This document shows, one piece after another, positions 30,775 through 42,263 of a DNA stretch of 64,000 nucleotides. Source of the DNA: Leptodontidium sp. MPI-SDFR-AT-0119 (taxonomy: Eukaryota > Ascomycota > Leotiomycetes > Helotiales > Leptodontidiaceae); NCBI GenBank assembly GCA_020726505.1, contig JAHLEZ010000009.1:1178001-1242000 (forward strand), read 5' to 3'. Positions within the stretch are counted from its first letter, which is position 1, and every line of letters begins with the position of its first letter. Position numbers and translations under genes: made by a program. The notes below the pieces were generated by a model, which was given only the letters and a program-made list of their open reading frames with translations, had not been told where the DNA came from and did no database searches.

Positions 30775-33501
30775 CAACGAAAGATATTAAACTACTTTAA
30801 CAAGTCATTTAGTATAAACTCGATTCTCGTTATACGTCGCCTTTACGTTAAATATAATTACTAAGTTAAAAAATTTAGCCCGATAATTACGATATATACG
30901 TACTCTAAAAAACAATTTCTCGGCTTAGACTACCTAAGATTAATAAGTATAAATATCTAAGATCCTTAAGTATAACTATTAGTTTTAGGGCAAGCGGGTT
31001 TTATACGAACTCTAATTGTGGCCACGCGAATAACGAGTACAACTACTACACTTATAGGACTTATAAGTATCGAGTATAATAGAAAATATATTAAATTATA
31101 AGCCACGACATTAAGTTGAGAACATCGGCTAAATACACTATATATAAAAAATGTATAACTTACTTAGGCGGCGGGCCTAATAAGTTTAAAGAGATATTAG
31201 ACCTTACGTAGAAAGTCGTCTTTCGGAATACAGATATTAGTTAAGGGTCTTATTTAATAAAGATAACCTTCTTTATTTATTCTATATCCTTTTTATATTA
31301 AAATACTAGCCTATTAAGAATTATTTCGTTAACTGTACTCTAATAACTTATATATTATTATTAATATCTTTATTATTACTACTTATATTACTAACCTCCT
31401 TATTTAATTTATTAAACTTAATTTATAAGTAAGCACATATCTCTTTCTCACCCTTTAGTTAGCCTGAATTCTGTAGTTAGCTAAATATACTACGAGTTAC
31501 ATTCTCTAATAATATCTTATCCTTTAAAATCTTCTTATTTAGTTAATTTATAAAATAATAATCGATTACATTTACGCTTAAGTCGTTATATTATATTTCG
31601 CTAGTAAAGCCTAGATCTTTTAACTTACTCTCGTTACGTAAATTCTAAGACTAACTAATATATTATAAATAGTGTCTTGTATATTTCTTATATTATTAGA
31701 CCTCGATCTTAGTATTATACTATATTATGTTTCCGAATAGCTTCTAAGGACAAATAGAAATCCGAGTATAGCCCTTAACGTTTATAAGAAAAAGTAAACG
31801 GTACTTATTTAAACAAGGAATACCCTAGTTCTTATACTCGCGTAAATCATTAGATATAAGACTAATAAATGAATACGTAGTAGTAGTCTATATAGCGGCG
31901 TATAGTTTTATTACTGTTAGTCCTATTCGGGCTTATTATAAGATAAGATCTATTATTCTACTAATAGCGGCCCTTATTTATAACGCTATTAGCTTAAGTT
32001 GCCGTCTTCTTATAATTATTATAATACTTTCAAAATCCCTTATTTTAATTAATAAGTTAATAATTTCTATAATTAATTAAAACTAGAGACTAATAAAGTT
32101 ATAAGGGACTTAAGGATCGAAGAAAGAGCCGCAAAGAAGAGTATATATCCCGCACGTATTATAACTTAAGGTTATATAGTAATAAAGTAACTTACTTTCT
32201 TCTTAAATTGTCCCTTTCTTTTAGTGATTATTAATAAAGGGCGAGTATAGCGAACCGGGTAACGGAGTACTTTACAATATTATATTTAACAATAAGAGCT
32301 TTACGCTTCTAGTACTAAGAAATAGAAACATTAAAGCCGCAGCTAAAGCCACAGAGTATTAACTATTAATATAATAACACATAATAAAGTTAGCGAGATA
32401 TCTTAAGGCCGCTTCTAAAGATAGCGAAACAAATGGGCGTCTATAAGAAGTTTCATAGTATCTAGACCTTCGTATACTAAAGAGCTAAGTAGCCGTTATA
32501 TATATTAACTATAGAGATTAGTAAACAATAGTATTTCGCGTGATTTCTGCTCGCCAACCTTCGCCTAGGGCTAAAATCGCGGCCCACTAACGAGTTACAT
32601 TATCGTCGATATTTCCGAGATCGATATAAAGGTCGTTTAAGGACTTTTTAATACATTTATATATCTAATTAACTTCGGCAACTAAATAGAAAATACGGCC
32701 TTCTTATTATACACAGTGTGCCGCAGCGTCGGACTATTACATCTTTAACTAGCGGGCTAATAAAATATATACTTAAGCAAAAGCTAGAATAGTAAAGAAG
32801 TTGCCGCTTACAGTAATCCCTTCACTATAAAGCCCCGGCCAATTAGTGAAACGTGAATCGGTCGTGAAAGAATATAGCGTCAAACGTTAAATACCTAGTA
32901 ATAGCTAATAAGAAATAATCTTATTCTTGAGATTACAAAACTTCTTTATTATTTACTAGGTTAAGTGTTTATTAATATATAATTCTAATTCCTTTAAACC
33001 TCTCTATTCTAGCCGTAATTACGGCGGTCCGCGGTGTTCGATTAAATCGTTAGCCAGATATACTAAAACCCTTTCAAGAATATTTCGGAGCTAGAGGTAG
33101 TACGGTTAAAGGCCGTCTTAAAAATTTGTGTCCTTAGAGTAAGATAATTAAATCTTGTAACTTCTTCTAAGTATGCGCTAATTATCTACCTAGCTAGCTC
33201 GAACAGCATCTTCTAGCTTACTCATCTACGTTACAACGTATTATAGTTAGGACGATTTGTAATATAAGAATCTAAGTGGAGGACGTACACTTAAAGCGGA
33301 AAATGAATTCCGAGGCAGCGCCAAAAGCAATTAAGGTATGACAAGATGCAATACGAATCGAGGAGGCTTCAAGCAAGTAACATAGCATGAAAGAGTGACG
33401 TTGATCCAGCGGAAGGTAGGGCTTCATCAAATATAGTTTTGGCTAGAAGGTTTCGATGCTTGAAGAAGAGGCTACAAGCTCTTTGCATAACTAGTGTTAG
33501 T
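30775..33501. other. RIP-eroded DNA, no gene recognised
   Basis: TpA-rich sequence with stops in all six frames until about 33280, then a balanced stretch at 33280-33500 without a recognisable gene. It may contain old element remnants that I cannot identify. Confidence 0.5.
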
Positions 33502-33673
33502 TACCGATTTTACGCGACCCCACCAATTTGATTTCCAAGTTCCCCCTCACTATTCCTCATATTCGCACTACCACACATAACTGCACAATGTAACGCTTAA
33601 ATTACTTCGTAGATACATTAAATTGAAGCTACAATTGGGCTCTTTTTAGCGAACTTATTTTTGTTGTTGTGCT

Positions 33674-34813
33674 ATGCCTGCTCGTTTACTTATATCCGTC
33701 GTGGCGGACATCGAGAATGCCCTTCGCGAACCAGGACCCCTCCCATTCGAGTACCTCGAACAAATCGCAGTAATTAATAGTACTACTATACAAACCGTCT
33801 GTCGGATTAAAAGGAGGTTAGAGAAGGGGATTATGGCTATGCCGTACTCTGGAGGACCTGTCCCTGTACTTCAATTGGAGTATAAAAAGGCGTTAAAATT
33901 GCTATTAGACTAGCGGCTATAGATGTATTTGGACGAGCTAAAAACCTTTCTTTTAGAGGCTTACGGCATAGAAGTGTCCATATCGACGGTTTGCCGTGTT
34001 ATGAGACGTATCAAGATCACTAGGAAACGACTCAAGTACGTAGCGGCTCAACGGAATAAGGAATTAAGGACACAATGGCTTGATTTTATGCAAGAGTTCT
34101 TTGTTAATCAAGTAGTAGCTGTCGACGAGTCGGGAAGTGATGTGACGAGCTGGCGCATCGCCATAGATTGGTGCCTTACAGGCCTCAGGCCGCAAGCCCC
34201 TATTTAACTTCTCTTGATCTCTTGATCTTTAATCTTTACTTTGTATTCTAAGAACGTATATAGGAATTAGAAAGCCCGTTGCGTCACAAGTGACGAACAG
34301 AATAGAGATCGTACCTTTAGGTGGTCACATAAAGGTGCTGAGGCAAGGGTTTCCTAATAGCTTGAATATCGGGAGAGAGTCTTTATATTGGTGGCTTACA
34401 CTGTGGAGGGCTATATAGCCTCTTATACCTTAGAAGGCACATGTACGGCAGATATCGTAAAGGCCTTTTTAGTAGATTATTTATTACCTTTATGTAACCC
34501 CTATCCTCACCCCCGATCAGTCGTTATACTCGATAACGCCTTAATCTATCACAAGAATATTAACGCAATTCTAATGATATACTAGTGGAAAGGGGTATAG
34601 CTTAAATTCCTACCTCTATATTCGCCAGATTTTAATCCTATCGAAGAGAGCTTTGGGGATTTAAAGCATTAGATACGCCGTCATTATAAGAGAGATCGTA
34701 GAAACTACGATTCTTATTAAGGTTTCTTAGAATTTGTAATCAGGGAGTCAGGAACTAGTCTAGAGGCAGCTTGTAGGGCACAGGCACATTTTAGGAACTG
34801 TGGGATAATCTAA
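33674..34813 (+). pseudogene. Tc1/mariner transposase relic interrupted by a MITE
   Basis: It starts MPARLLISVVADIENALREP. Motifs are VDESGSD (first catalytic Asp), VVILDNALIYHKN (second) and LPLYSPDFNPIEESFGDLK (third, Glu). Stops such as LLLD*RL*MYL are TAG at Gln-type codons. The frame is split at 34141 by a 148-bp insertion and resumes at QNRDRTFRW. The end of the frame (FRNCGII*) is at 34813. The family is clear; the copy cannot encode active protein. Confidence 0.85.
34141..34288. mobile_element. 148-bp MITE inside the mariner transposase, 5-bp target duplication
   Basis: The insertion begins TGTGACGAGCTGG and ends GTTGCGTCACA, so the tips are inverted (TGTGACG/CGTCACA). It is flanked by AGTGA at 34136-34140 and again at 34289-34293. 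Removing it joins GSD to the QNRDRTFRW part of the transposase frame. There is no coding capacity. The family is uncertain: the 5-bp duplication argues against Tc1/mariner. Confidence 0.85.
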
Positions 34814-35059
34814 ACATGTATTATTTGGCTGTAATTACAGTAGGAAATACAAGGAAAGTGATTATATATAAAATCTATTAATATATCCTAATTAGGAAAT
34901 ACTAAGTGAAAGTGAAGGTATAATGTGGGATGTCGTACGATTATTATCCTAGGTATAATATAATATCAAAAATCAACGCAGAGAAGTATAAAAAAAAACG
35001 TAGATAAAGTATCTAGGGTATACTTATTACGCATTAATTATTAATTATTTAAAATATTT

Positions 35060-36990
35060 AGTATTCGACAAAAAAATCGTTAAATTCTTTATCCTCACCT
35101 GACCCCGCACTTAACCCCGTAAGTATTATACCTTGCCTTATTAAGGCTCCACTGCTAAAGTTAATTAAATCTACTGCAGCGTGCTTATTCTCTTTGTAGA
35201 CCTTTTTGAATTGAGAAACGTGGTCCTTAATATAATAGGCAATGTTAGTAGGGATTTTAAGAGAGGTAATAAAGGGGACATCCCTTAATTGACTTAAATC
35301 TATAATAAAGGCCTCTACTATGAGCTTAAAACCTCTCTCTAACTGCTCTCGTCTTTTTGAGTTCCTCTCGCGTTAGACTATCCATTGGCTTATTAACTCC
35401 ACCTTATTCTCGTACTCGTCTAAAGGTTTTAGTAGTAATAAAGGTATAAGTGAATGAATATGCCCGGATGCTTCAGGAGCCGGATTTTGCGCTGAATTTA
35501 CATGTATTTGAGGTCTACTAATATACCCAGGATAGCGAAATTCTTTAACTATAAAAGGTCCGAGAGTAGTAGAAGAGAATGTAAGAGGAGCTAGGGTAGA
35601 CGCTTAATGTGACATATTTTGGACGGTTTAGAGTAATAAGAGGTGTATTAACTTGTCGATTGAGGAGGAACTTTAATTAACTTTGGTTATAGTTTCTATT
35701 GTAACTTAATCTAACTTCCTCCCCCTACTGAGCTTTGGCATATAATTGGTTTTGTAGTCACCTTCGGCGAAATCAGTAATTTATACTAGTGGAGGCTAAG
35801 TTTTTGTAACTCTTAGGACCTTTATATTAATAGTAGCTGCCTACTTAATTTAACGTTCGATATTAATTCAGTGGTGTGTTCCTGCTCTTTTCATAACATA
35901 ATAACACTTCTTTTAGTTGTTATATAACCTCTCTATGTAAGTGTTATAGCTAAAAACCTCCGCGCGGCTAACTTCTTCTAGTGTAAAGTCTTTTTCTATC
36001 TCGCGTTTAGCGTTGAGCTTACATTACGTAATAAAGTCTCTTAGTGTAGGACTTACTCTCGCCTCTCTATTAGAGGAATCGCGGAATAGATCATTGTCTA
36101 AGGCATTAATTCCACTACTTTCACGCACTAAAAAGGTAGGCCTCACAGTATCCCGGGCTCTGTCCGCTTTAGATTTTCCTTTGGACTTCTTTTTGCCTTT
36201 ACTTTAATATTTCTCATCCTCGGATAGAGACGAATCCTTATCCTCGAGAGTCTTATAATATGCGTTTACTGTGATCTCATTAGTTATTACTAACTTCTTG
36301 TGTTTGTAAATACGTAGTGGAATTAGGGCATCGTCGAATGTTTCTTAGTCCCGGACGTTAAGCGTCAAATTCGGCTTATTTAGATTACTAAATAGGAACT
36401 TAAATGCCTACTTTATTAGCCTTTCCGATAGTAATAAACTCCTCTTTTTAATTTATAGTTGTACGCTTATCCTTTATATAACTTCGCACATACATTTATA
36501 AGTGAGTCGATCGGAAATAGAGTTTATATCCTAGTTTTTCACAATAGCGTTCTATTGATTCTTGTTAATAATAGGCAATATATTAAAGCCAATATGTTGT
36601 GCCTCCTTGTCGAATAACACCTTGGGATCAAACGCAAGGCGTGCCTTTATAAGGGCAGTTATAAGTGTACAGATTTGAGTAGGAGAAGAAGTCACATCCA
36701 CCACCTCTTTATCAGTTTCCCTCGCATTAGTTTTTTGGCGCTAAGCTTATAGAGATAAAGTCGCAGGGTCGGGAACTTGCTCTTTAGGGTCGGAATTAAT
36801 AGTCCTCGCTCTACGACGCTTTATAATAGCCTTTTAAGTCGTCTAGGAGCCGTGGAGTTCCTTAAATACTAGGAGGGAGTTAGTGTTTAGTTTTAGCCGC
36901 CGTTTTAAATTCTACGAGCCATCGGGCGCCAGCTCTTATACGCGCTTAGAGAATCTTAATAGCTTTATATACAACTGCAAGTATGCCAAA
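35060..36990 (-). pseudogene. Decayed minus-strand frame of unknown family
   Basis: One minus-strand frame keeps long stretches between TAA/TAG stops, for example RDTVRPTFLVRESSGINALD and KREIEKDFTLEEVSRAEVFS, and ends SAGSGEDKEFNDFFVEY near 35060. A KKCYYVMKRAG segment could be an altered zinc-knuckle, but the spacing is not clear. I do not recognise the protein. It lies between the terminal repeats of the mariner-like element and converges on its transposase. Confidence 0.4.
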
Positions 36991-37106
36991 TTTTAGACGA
37001 ATTAGAGGTGTTGTTATAGAGATATTGAAGGTAAGTGTTATATAGAGAGGGGCTAGGGGAGGGGTGGATGCGAAAAAGTGGTGGGGTCGCCTAAAATCGC
37101 TTATTA

Positions 37107-38923
37107 ACGTCCCACCCCACCCTTTCGACCACCCTCGCTTAACTCACCGCTACTCTTACCTACTAACGTAAATAATTATTAACTCTCTTAATTCTTAATT
37201 GATTTCTTTGAAATTTGGAATATGAGTTATTCTTATTATGAAGCCTGAGTATACTAAATACAACGTTGTATGTGCACTTACGGACGTCGCAAATGGCAAA
37301 TCTTTACGAAAGGCAGCGCTTGAGTAAGGTGTTCTTAGGTCTACTCTTTATAGTCGTAACATAATAACTCTACCACGCCAGGAGGCCGCTAGTCATTTAC
37401 AAAGGCTACCTACAGTGATAGAGAATCGATTGACTAATTGGGTGCTTACTTAAGAGTCTCTTAGTCGTGGAGTTACGCACGCGCAGATTAGGGTTTTTGG
37501 AGAGAGGCTCTTAGCTCTGCAAGGGGACTACAAACTACTCGGAAAACACTGGATAACACGATTTTTGGCCCGGAATCCTATTCTAAAGACTAAGAAGCAA
37601 ATATCCGTCGATTCTGTACGTGTTAATAACGCTTGTTCCGAAGTTATTAGGCCTTAGTTCCAAAAACTGGAGATCCCGGCTATTAAGGCTATTCCAGCTA
37701 GCTAACGATGGAATATAGACGAGACTAGTATTATAGAAGGCTACGGTCTTAATAGATTTGTTATAGGGCACGCTGAAAAGTGTAAGGTTCAAGGGAAACA
37801 GCCAGGTTCACGTGCTTAGACATTAATCCTTGAGTGTATCTTTACAATTGGAGTTTCCACACACTCTACTATAATTTACAAGGGAAAATCGGTGTAACAA
37901 CAATAGTTTTCGTCTCAATTAGACGTATTCGACAAGTGGCACTTTACTATAACTGATAATAAGTAGACGACCGATACTACAGCTCTTAAGTGGCTAGAGA
38001 AGGTATTTATCCCTTTGACGGAACCACGTGATCATTTAGCAAGACTCCTTATCTTAGACAGCCATAAGAGCCACGAGACTATAGATTTCCTTTAGAGGTG
38101 CCTTGAGCATAATATATACCTTTTGTTTTTACTTACATATACGTCACACGTCTTACAACCTTTAGATTTGACAATCTTCTCTGTACTCAAGCGTGCTTAC
38201 TAGAAAAAGCTACAGAAGTTGAGTTCATTACTCGATTCTACACTAATTAGCAAGCGCAATTTCCTTATTTGCTACTAAAAGGCACGCCAAGAGAGTATTA
38301 CTCCTTCTAACATTAAAGCTAGATAAAGAACTAGTGGATTGTGGCCAGTATCTGTGGCTAAACCCTTAATAAGCCCATTACTATTAGAAAATAGTAATCA
38401 ATTAACAAGTCTACCTCTTCAAGTGTCTCAGGAGGTACTAATACTATCCCCGGAGGCTTCTAGCACTTTAATTCAATTATCTACCCCGAGAGCTAGAAAA
38501 GATATCCACTTATAAATACGTACCTTAGCGACGGGATCACATGATCAACTTCTAATACAACGCTTGCTTTTTAGGAAGATTATAAAGGGAATTGACGAAA
38601 AGGACTACGAATTAGGGAAGGCAAATATGAGGATTAGAGAGTTAGAAGAGCGATTAGAGCAGTTGAGGCCGAAGAAGAGGAGGAAAGTCCAGACTAGTCC
38701 AAATTCTAAGTTTGTAATAACACGGGCTATTCAGGAGGCTCAAATCGCAGCTGGAGATCGTCAAATTGTACCTATAGAATCAGAATCAGAAGGAGATTCA
38801 GATTCTACAGTTTCATGTATAGAAGTTGAGGCAATATAGAGTTATTAAGTCCTGAATAAGAAGTGGTAGAATTAAGCGAGGTGGTCGAAAGGTAGGGGTG
38901 GTCGAAAGGGTGGGGTGGGACGT
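37107..38923 (+). mobile_element. 1.82-kb pogo-type transposon
   Basis: Inverted ends: left ACGTCCCACCCCACCCTTTC then GACCACC, right GGTGGTCGAAAGGGTGGGGT then GGGACGT. TA flanks both (37105-37106, 38924-38925). The right end also holds a second partial copy of the GGTGGTCGAAAGG motif just inside. The left end abuts the neighbouring mariner-like element within a few bases, so one inserted at the edge of the other. Confidence 0.93.
37238..38839 (+). pseudogene. pogo-type (CENP-B-like/DDE_1) transposase relic
   Basis: A single frame from MKPEYTKYNVVCALTDVANG to VSCIEVEAI. It has an N-terminal psq-type helix-turn-helix (NGKSLRKAALE*GV), a CENP-B-like segment (RVFGERLLALQGD...LLGKHWITRFLARNP), and a DDE core with NIDETSIIEGYG, LILDSHKSHET and HVLQPLDLTIFSVLKRAY. 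A charged coiled-coil-like tail follows (RIRELEERLEQLRPKKRRK). About fifteen in-frame TAA/TAG stops fall at Gln- or Trp-type sites. The final 91 codons are free of stops. Confidence 0.9.
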
Positions 38924-38925
38924 TA

Positions 38926-40402
38926 ATGGGAGCATCAGCCATGGTTTTAAGATGCGGAACTTCATCGATCGCTTGGGACTCATTCTGTCTGGGGATTAAA
39001 GTTTTGCAGGAGGAATTGTGGCTTGTGAAAGATGAACTTCTTCAGCGAGATGTGGCCAGAGCTAGTGGAGCATCGCGTAAGTGTCGGGTTCTATAACCTT
39101 TCCTATTGAGGACATCCCGTTTTTCTCTGACAAAATAATGTTCTAGTTTTCTTAGAACAATCTGTACCAAACACTAGCTGATCCCCTCGGTGCCTAGAAC
39201 ATACTGCTTGGTCGACCACAAGTCTGCACCTCGTGTACCGTGATCTTTCCATTCTGAGCCAAAGAGATGAAGCCGGAGAAGTGGGTCTACCGTTCTGGAG
39301 GCTTATTGATATTGCAAACTCTGCCGAATGTAAAGACCATAGGGACAAGGTGTATGGGTTGATTGGATTGATGGATAGTAATATAGGAAAGGAACTTGAG
39401 CCGAATTATAAAATCCCTCCGCGGGAAGTGTACACGGAAGTTTCGAAAGCTTTCATGAAGACCTACCAGACTTTGGATCCGATCCGAGAAGGTGACCCAT
39501 GGGGTCCGACGAAGACACCCTCTTGGGTGGCGGATTGGATGTGGGATGGCGGTAGGCTCTCTCAAGCTAGAATTGAGAATCGACTTTGGGGACCTGCATG
39601 GCTTTCCGGCAAGTCCATCCCAGACTCTTCAGTGTACAGACCATACGAAGCTAGTCTTGGTGGCACGATGGATATATCTTTCTTGGATACTGGCTTGCTG
39701 GCTTGCACCGGCTTCATCACCGACACTATTGCAGGACTTTCAGCTCGAGGACGCGGGTTTTTCGCCTGGTCGATGGCTTCTATAGTTCAAGCAAAAGAAT
39801 GGAAGAGTATCTACGGCAACCGTGACGAGACCTCGAAAGCTCTATATCGATGTCTGGTTGCTGATCGAGTTGGAGGAGGACAAATCCCCAGCGATCGACA
39901 CGCCGTTATCCTCAATCTTCCATCAACTTTCAACAAAGCCAAACTACAATTCGAAAAACGAGGTTGGTCATGGCTAGCATCACAAGACAACTATTACTTT
40001 CGATGGGAGGAATGGCGAAAAGCTAATAGGAATTTCCAAATGGGAGACTGGCTACTCAACGATTTCTTTAGTGATATTATTCCGGCGGATGCTTTAGAAC
40101 ATGATTTCACTGAAGTATATGCTTGCTTCGATCGAACATGCCAGAAAAGGAGATTTATAATTACGGAAAAGGGGTACATGGGTTGGGCCCCGGATAATAT
40201 TCATGGATCTGTACGAGACCAGACCATGGGAGGTGATCTGATTGCTATTTTGCTCGGATGCAGCACTCCAGTCGTGATTCGACCCAACGGAGACTATTTC
40301 AAGGTTATAGGCGAGGCTTATGTCCAGGGAATCATGGAAGGAGAAGCGATGGATTTTTTAAAGGAGGGCAAGGTAGAGAGACGGAACTTCACCTTTTACT
40401 AA
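38926..40402 (+). pseudogene. 5'-truncated HET-family gene
   Basis: Directly after the pogo end an exon remnant reads MVLRCGTSSIAWDSFCLGIK and VLQEELWLV, up to a good donor at 39077 (GTAAGT). The acceptor is unresolved, in the 39140-39230 region. The main exon has VYRDLSILSQRDEAGEVGLP, KDHRDKVYGLIGLMD and WVADWMW, and ends MGGDLIAILLGCSTPVVIRP then YVQGIMEGEAM. These are hallmarks of the C-terminal half of HET-6-type proteins. The N-terminal HET core is missing; the pogo boundary lies exactly where it should begin. No stops occur in the 389-codon main frame. It probably lacks its own promoter. Confidence 0.75.
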
Positions 40403-40615
40403 TTCTATATTTTTTGGAAGGTAACTGTTGGGATGTTTAGGCACGTGACTCTCACGTGACTCATTTCATTGTACACTATTCCCGACTATCAAATTAGCTT
40501 GTTAGCAAGCGACCCTGGGAGACCCCGTATTTCCTCTCCTCTAGGCGACTTACAGTACCTTCTTATACAATAATCATCACTTACTTACGCAACAGGCATT
40601 GGAACGAATATATCA
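40403..40615. other. Spacer between HET fragment and exonuclease pseudogene
   Basis: Balanced sequence with two CACGTGACT copies near 40441-40462 and no gene. It serves as the 3' flank of both convergent neighbours. Confidence 0.4.
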
Positions 40616-41692
40616 TCATGTGTTACACGTTACAAGTAAACTGCAGCTGGTCGGACCGTCGTCAACCCAACCGTCGTCTTCATCGGAATCCCAGTCGTCG
40701 TCATCGAAGTTATCACAAGGAGGAGGGACGTAATTCCACTTATCTAAAGTCCTATTCTGGTCTTCGCTCCACGGAGCTAACGTCCTATCTGGGCCGTGAG
40801 GTTAGTACTCCGGTTTCTGAGACGCCTCGACGCGCTTCTTGGTTTCTTCATTAACTAGGTCTCGCCACCTATTAGTTTTCCACCGGAATCTACTCCACAA
40901 CTCAGAGAGGTACTGGACATCACTAACACAGTAAGAGATGATTTCGTTGGGGATTGGCCGCTATTCGAAGACCTCATAAGAACCGCCATATTCCGCCTTG
41001 AACAATCGCCCCCCTTTCTCTTTCGCCAGCTTCCAGCTCGTTAAGTCGTTGCCATATAGCACACTTTGCTCAATACACTTAGCTAGGCCGTTCAAATACT
41101 TTCTGGAACTCGTGGTCGTCCTCGTAGCGCTCTCTATAAGCTGAACATCCTCCACCCCTTGTAGTGCTATGCTAAAATATGTAAATAAGGCATCCGAATC
41201 GTTACGAACGTCGAAAAAGACCTTAGGGATCTTTTCGTTATGAAGAATATCCTTTAGCGTCTTCCCTTTGATACCAGTGGTGTTGAACGCTTATGAACCT
41301 AGCGAATATACATCGATAAGACAGACGCGTATAGTCGGGATACCTGTATCGATCAAAAGGGTGAGGATAGAAAGTGAGCCCTCACGGCAGAGGTTTACGC
41401 CTTCGAGATCGATGTACATAGTTAGCTCGTACGGCTCTGGCGGTGAATGGCGCAAGATGAGCCAGTCGACTAGATCGCCGACTTGCTTCGTTGTGTTGAT
41501 AATCTCTGTCTTGATTTCCCTCATACTTATGGCAAGCGGTTTCCAACGTTTTCCCAGAGCGTCTTGGGGCCACCTTTTTGCTGACAAAATAGTTGTTGCT
41601 GTTACTGGCAGAAGGAGCGGATTCCCCTTGGATACCAGGACTTCAAATCGTACAGGCTTATTGCTCTGGGGGCAGAACGCAGAACAAGTCAA
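40616..41692 (-). pseudogene. 3'-5' exonuclease (RNase D/DnaQ-like) with three nonsense codons
   Basis: A single-exon frame whose probable start is MREIKTEIINTTKQVGDLVD at 41524; an in-frame extension reaches 41692. The exonuclease motifs are YIDLEGVNL (Exo I, D-x-E), VFFDVRNDSDALF (Exo II) and IISYCVSDVQYLSELW (Exo III), followed by an acidic tail (DDDDWDSDEDDGW). It is broken by TAA at 41291-41293, TAG at 40961-40963 and TAA at 40802-40804, each replacing an expected Gln, as from C-to-T change on the coding strand. The rest of the frame is clean, so inactivation is recent. Such genes are often multicopy in fungi. Confidence 0.8.
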
Positions 41693-42263
41693 GGCAGCAA
41701 ATCCACGCTCGGCGCTGACACTCCACAGAGAGCAAGTGTGCCAGGATGCTTCAGCGAAGGCCGTAATGTGCTGAACGAGTCAGTTCGACTTCGACCTCGT
41801 CGTGCGAAGCAAAGTGACAATGTCTTGAAGGCGTATACAGTCGCTTACAAAATCGGCTTCCCCTCCACACTCGCTTAAATATTCTGAGCCCCACCTACCA
41901 GAAGTGGCTGACCGCAGTATCATGTGACCAGCAGGTGCCAAGCACATCACAACGGCGATGGAATAAACTCAAACCTTCTACAATATTGTAGAAGATTATA
42001 AGCTTAGTATATAGATGTCGCTTCCCCTAGCCCCCTCTTTATCAAAGTTTTAAAAATTAAATAAAAAAGAATAATTCGAGCACATAGAAAAAGCCTTCAA
42101 AGACTTGTTCTGCTGCAGATTCGTCAAGTCACGTTTCAATACTAGTTATTTTACCATAGACGAAAGAAAATGCCCTTTTCTAATGATACATAATGTATTA
42201 ATGAAGTACGAAATATTTATTGTGAATAAGTAGCGCTACAAAATACCACTCTATTTCATTTGA

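Larger units (their letters stand above)
33504..37101. mobile_element. 3.6-kb TA-flanked Tc1/mariner-like element carrying two converging ORF relics
   Basis: The left end reads CCGATTTTACGCGACCCCAC and the right end, on the opposite strand, AGCGATTTTAGGCGACCCCA, each next to a TA (33502-33503, 37102-37103). A plus-strand Tc1-like transposase relic occupies the left third and a second, minus-strand decayed frame the right part. If the two ends belong together, this is an unusual two-gene element; otherwise it is two elements sharing terminal sequences. Confidence 0.65.
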
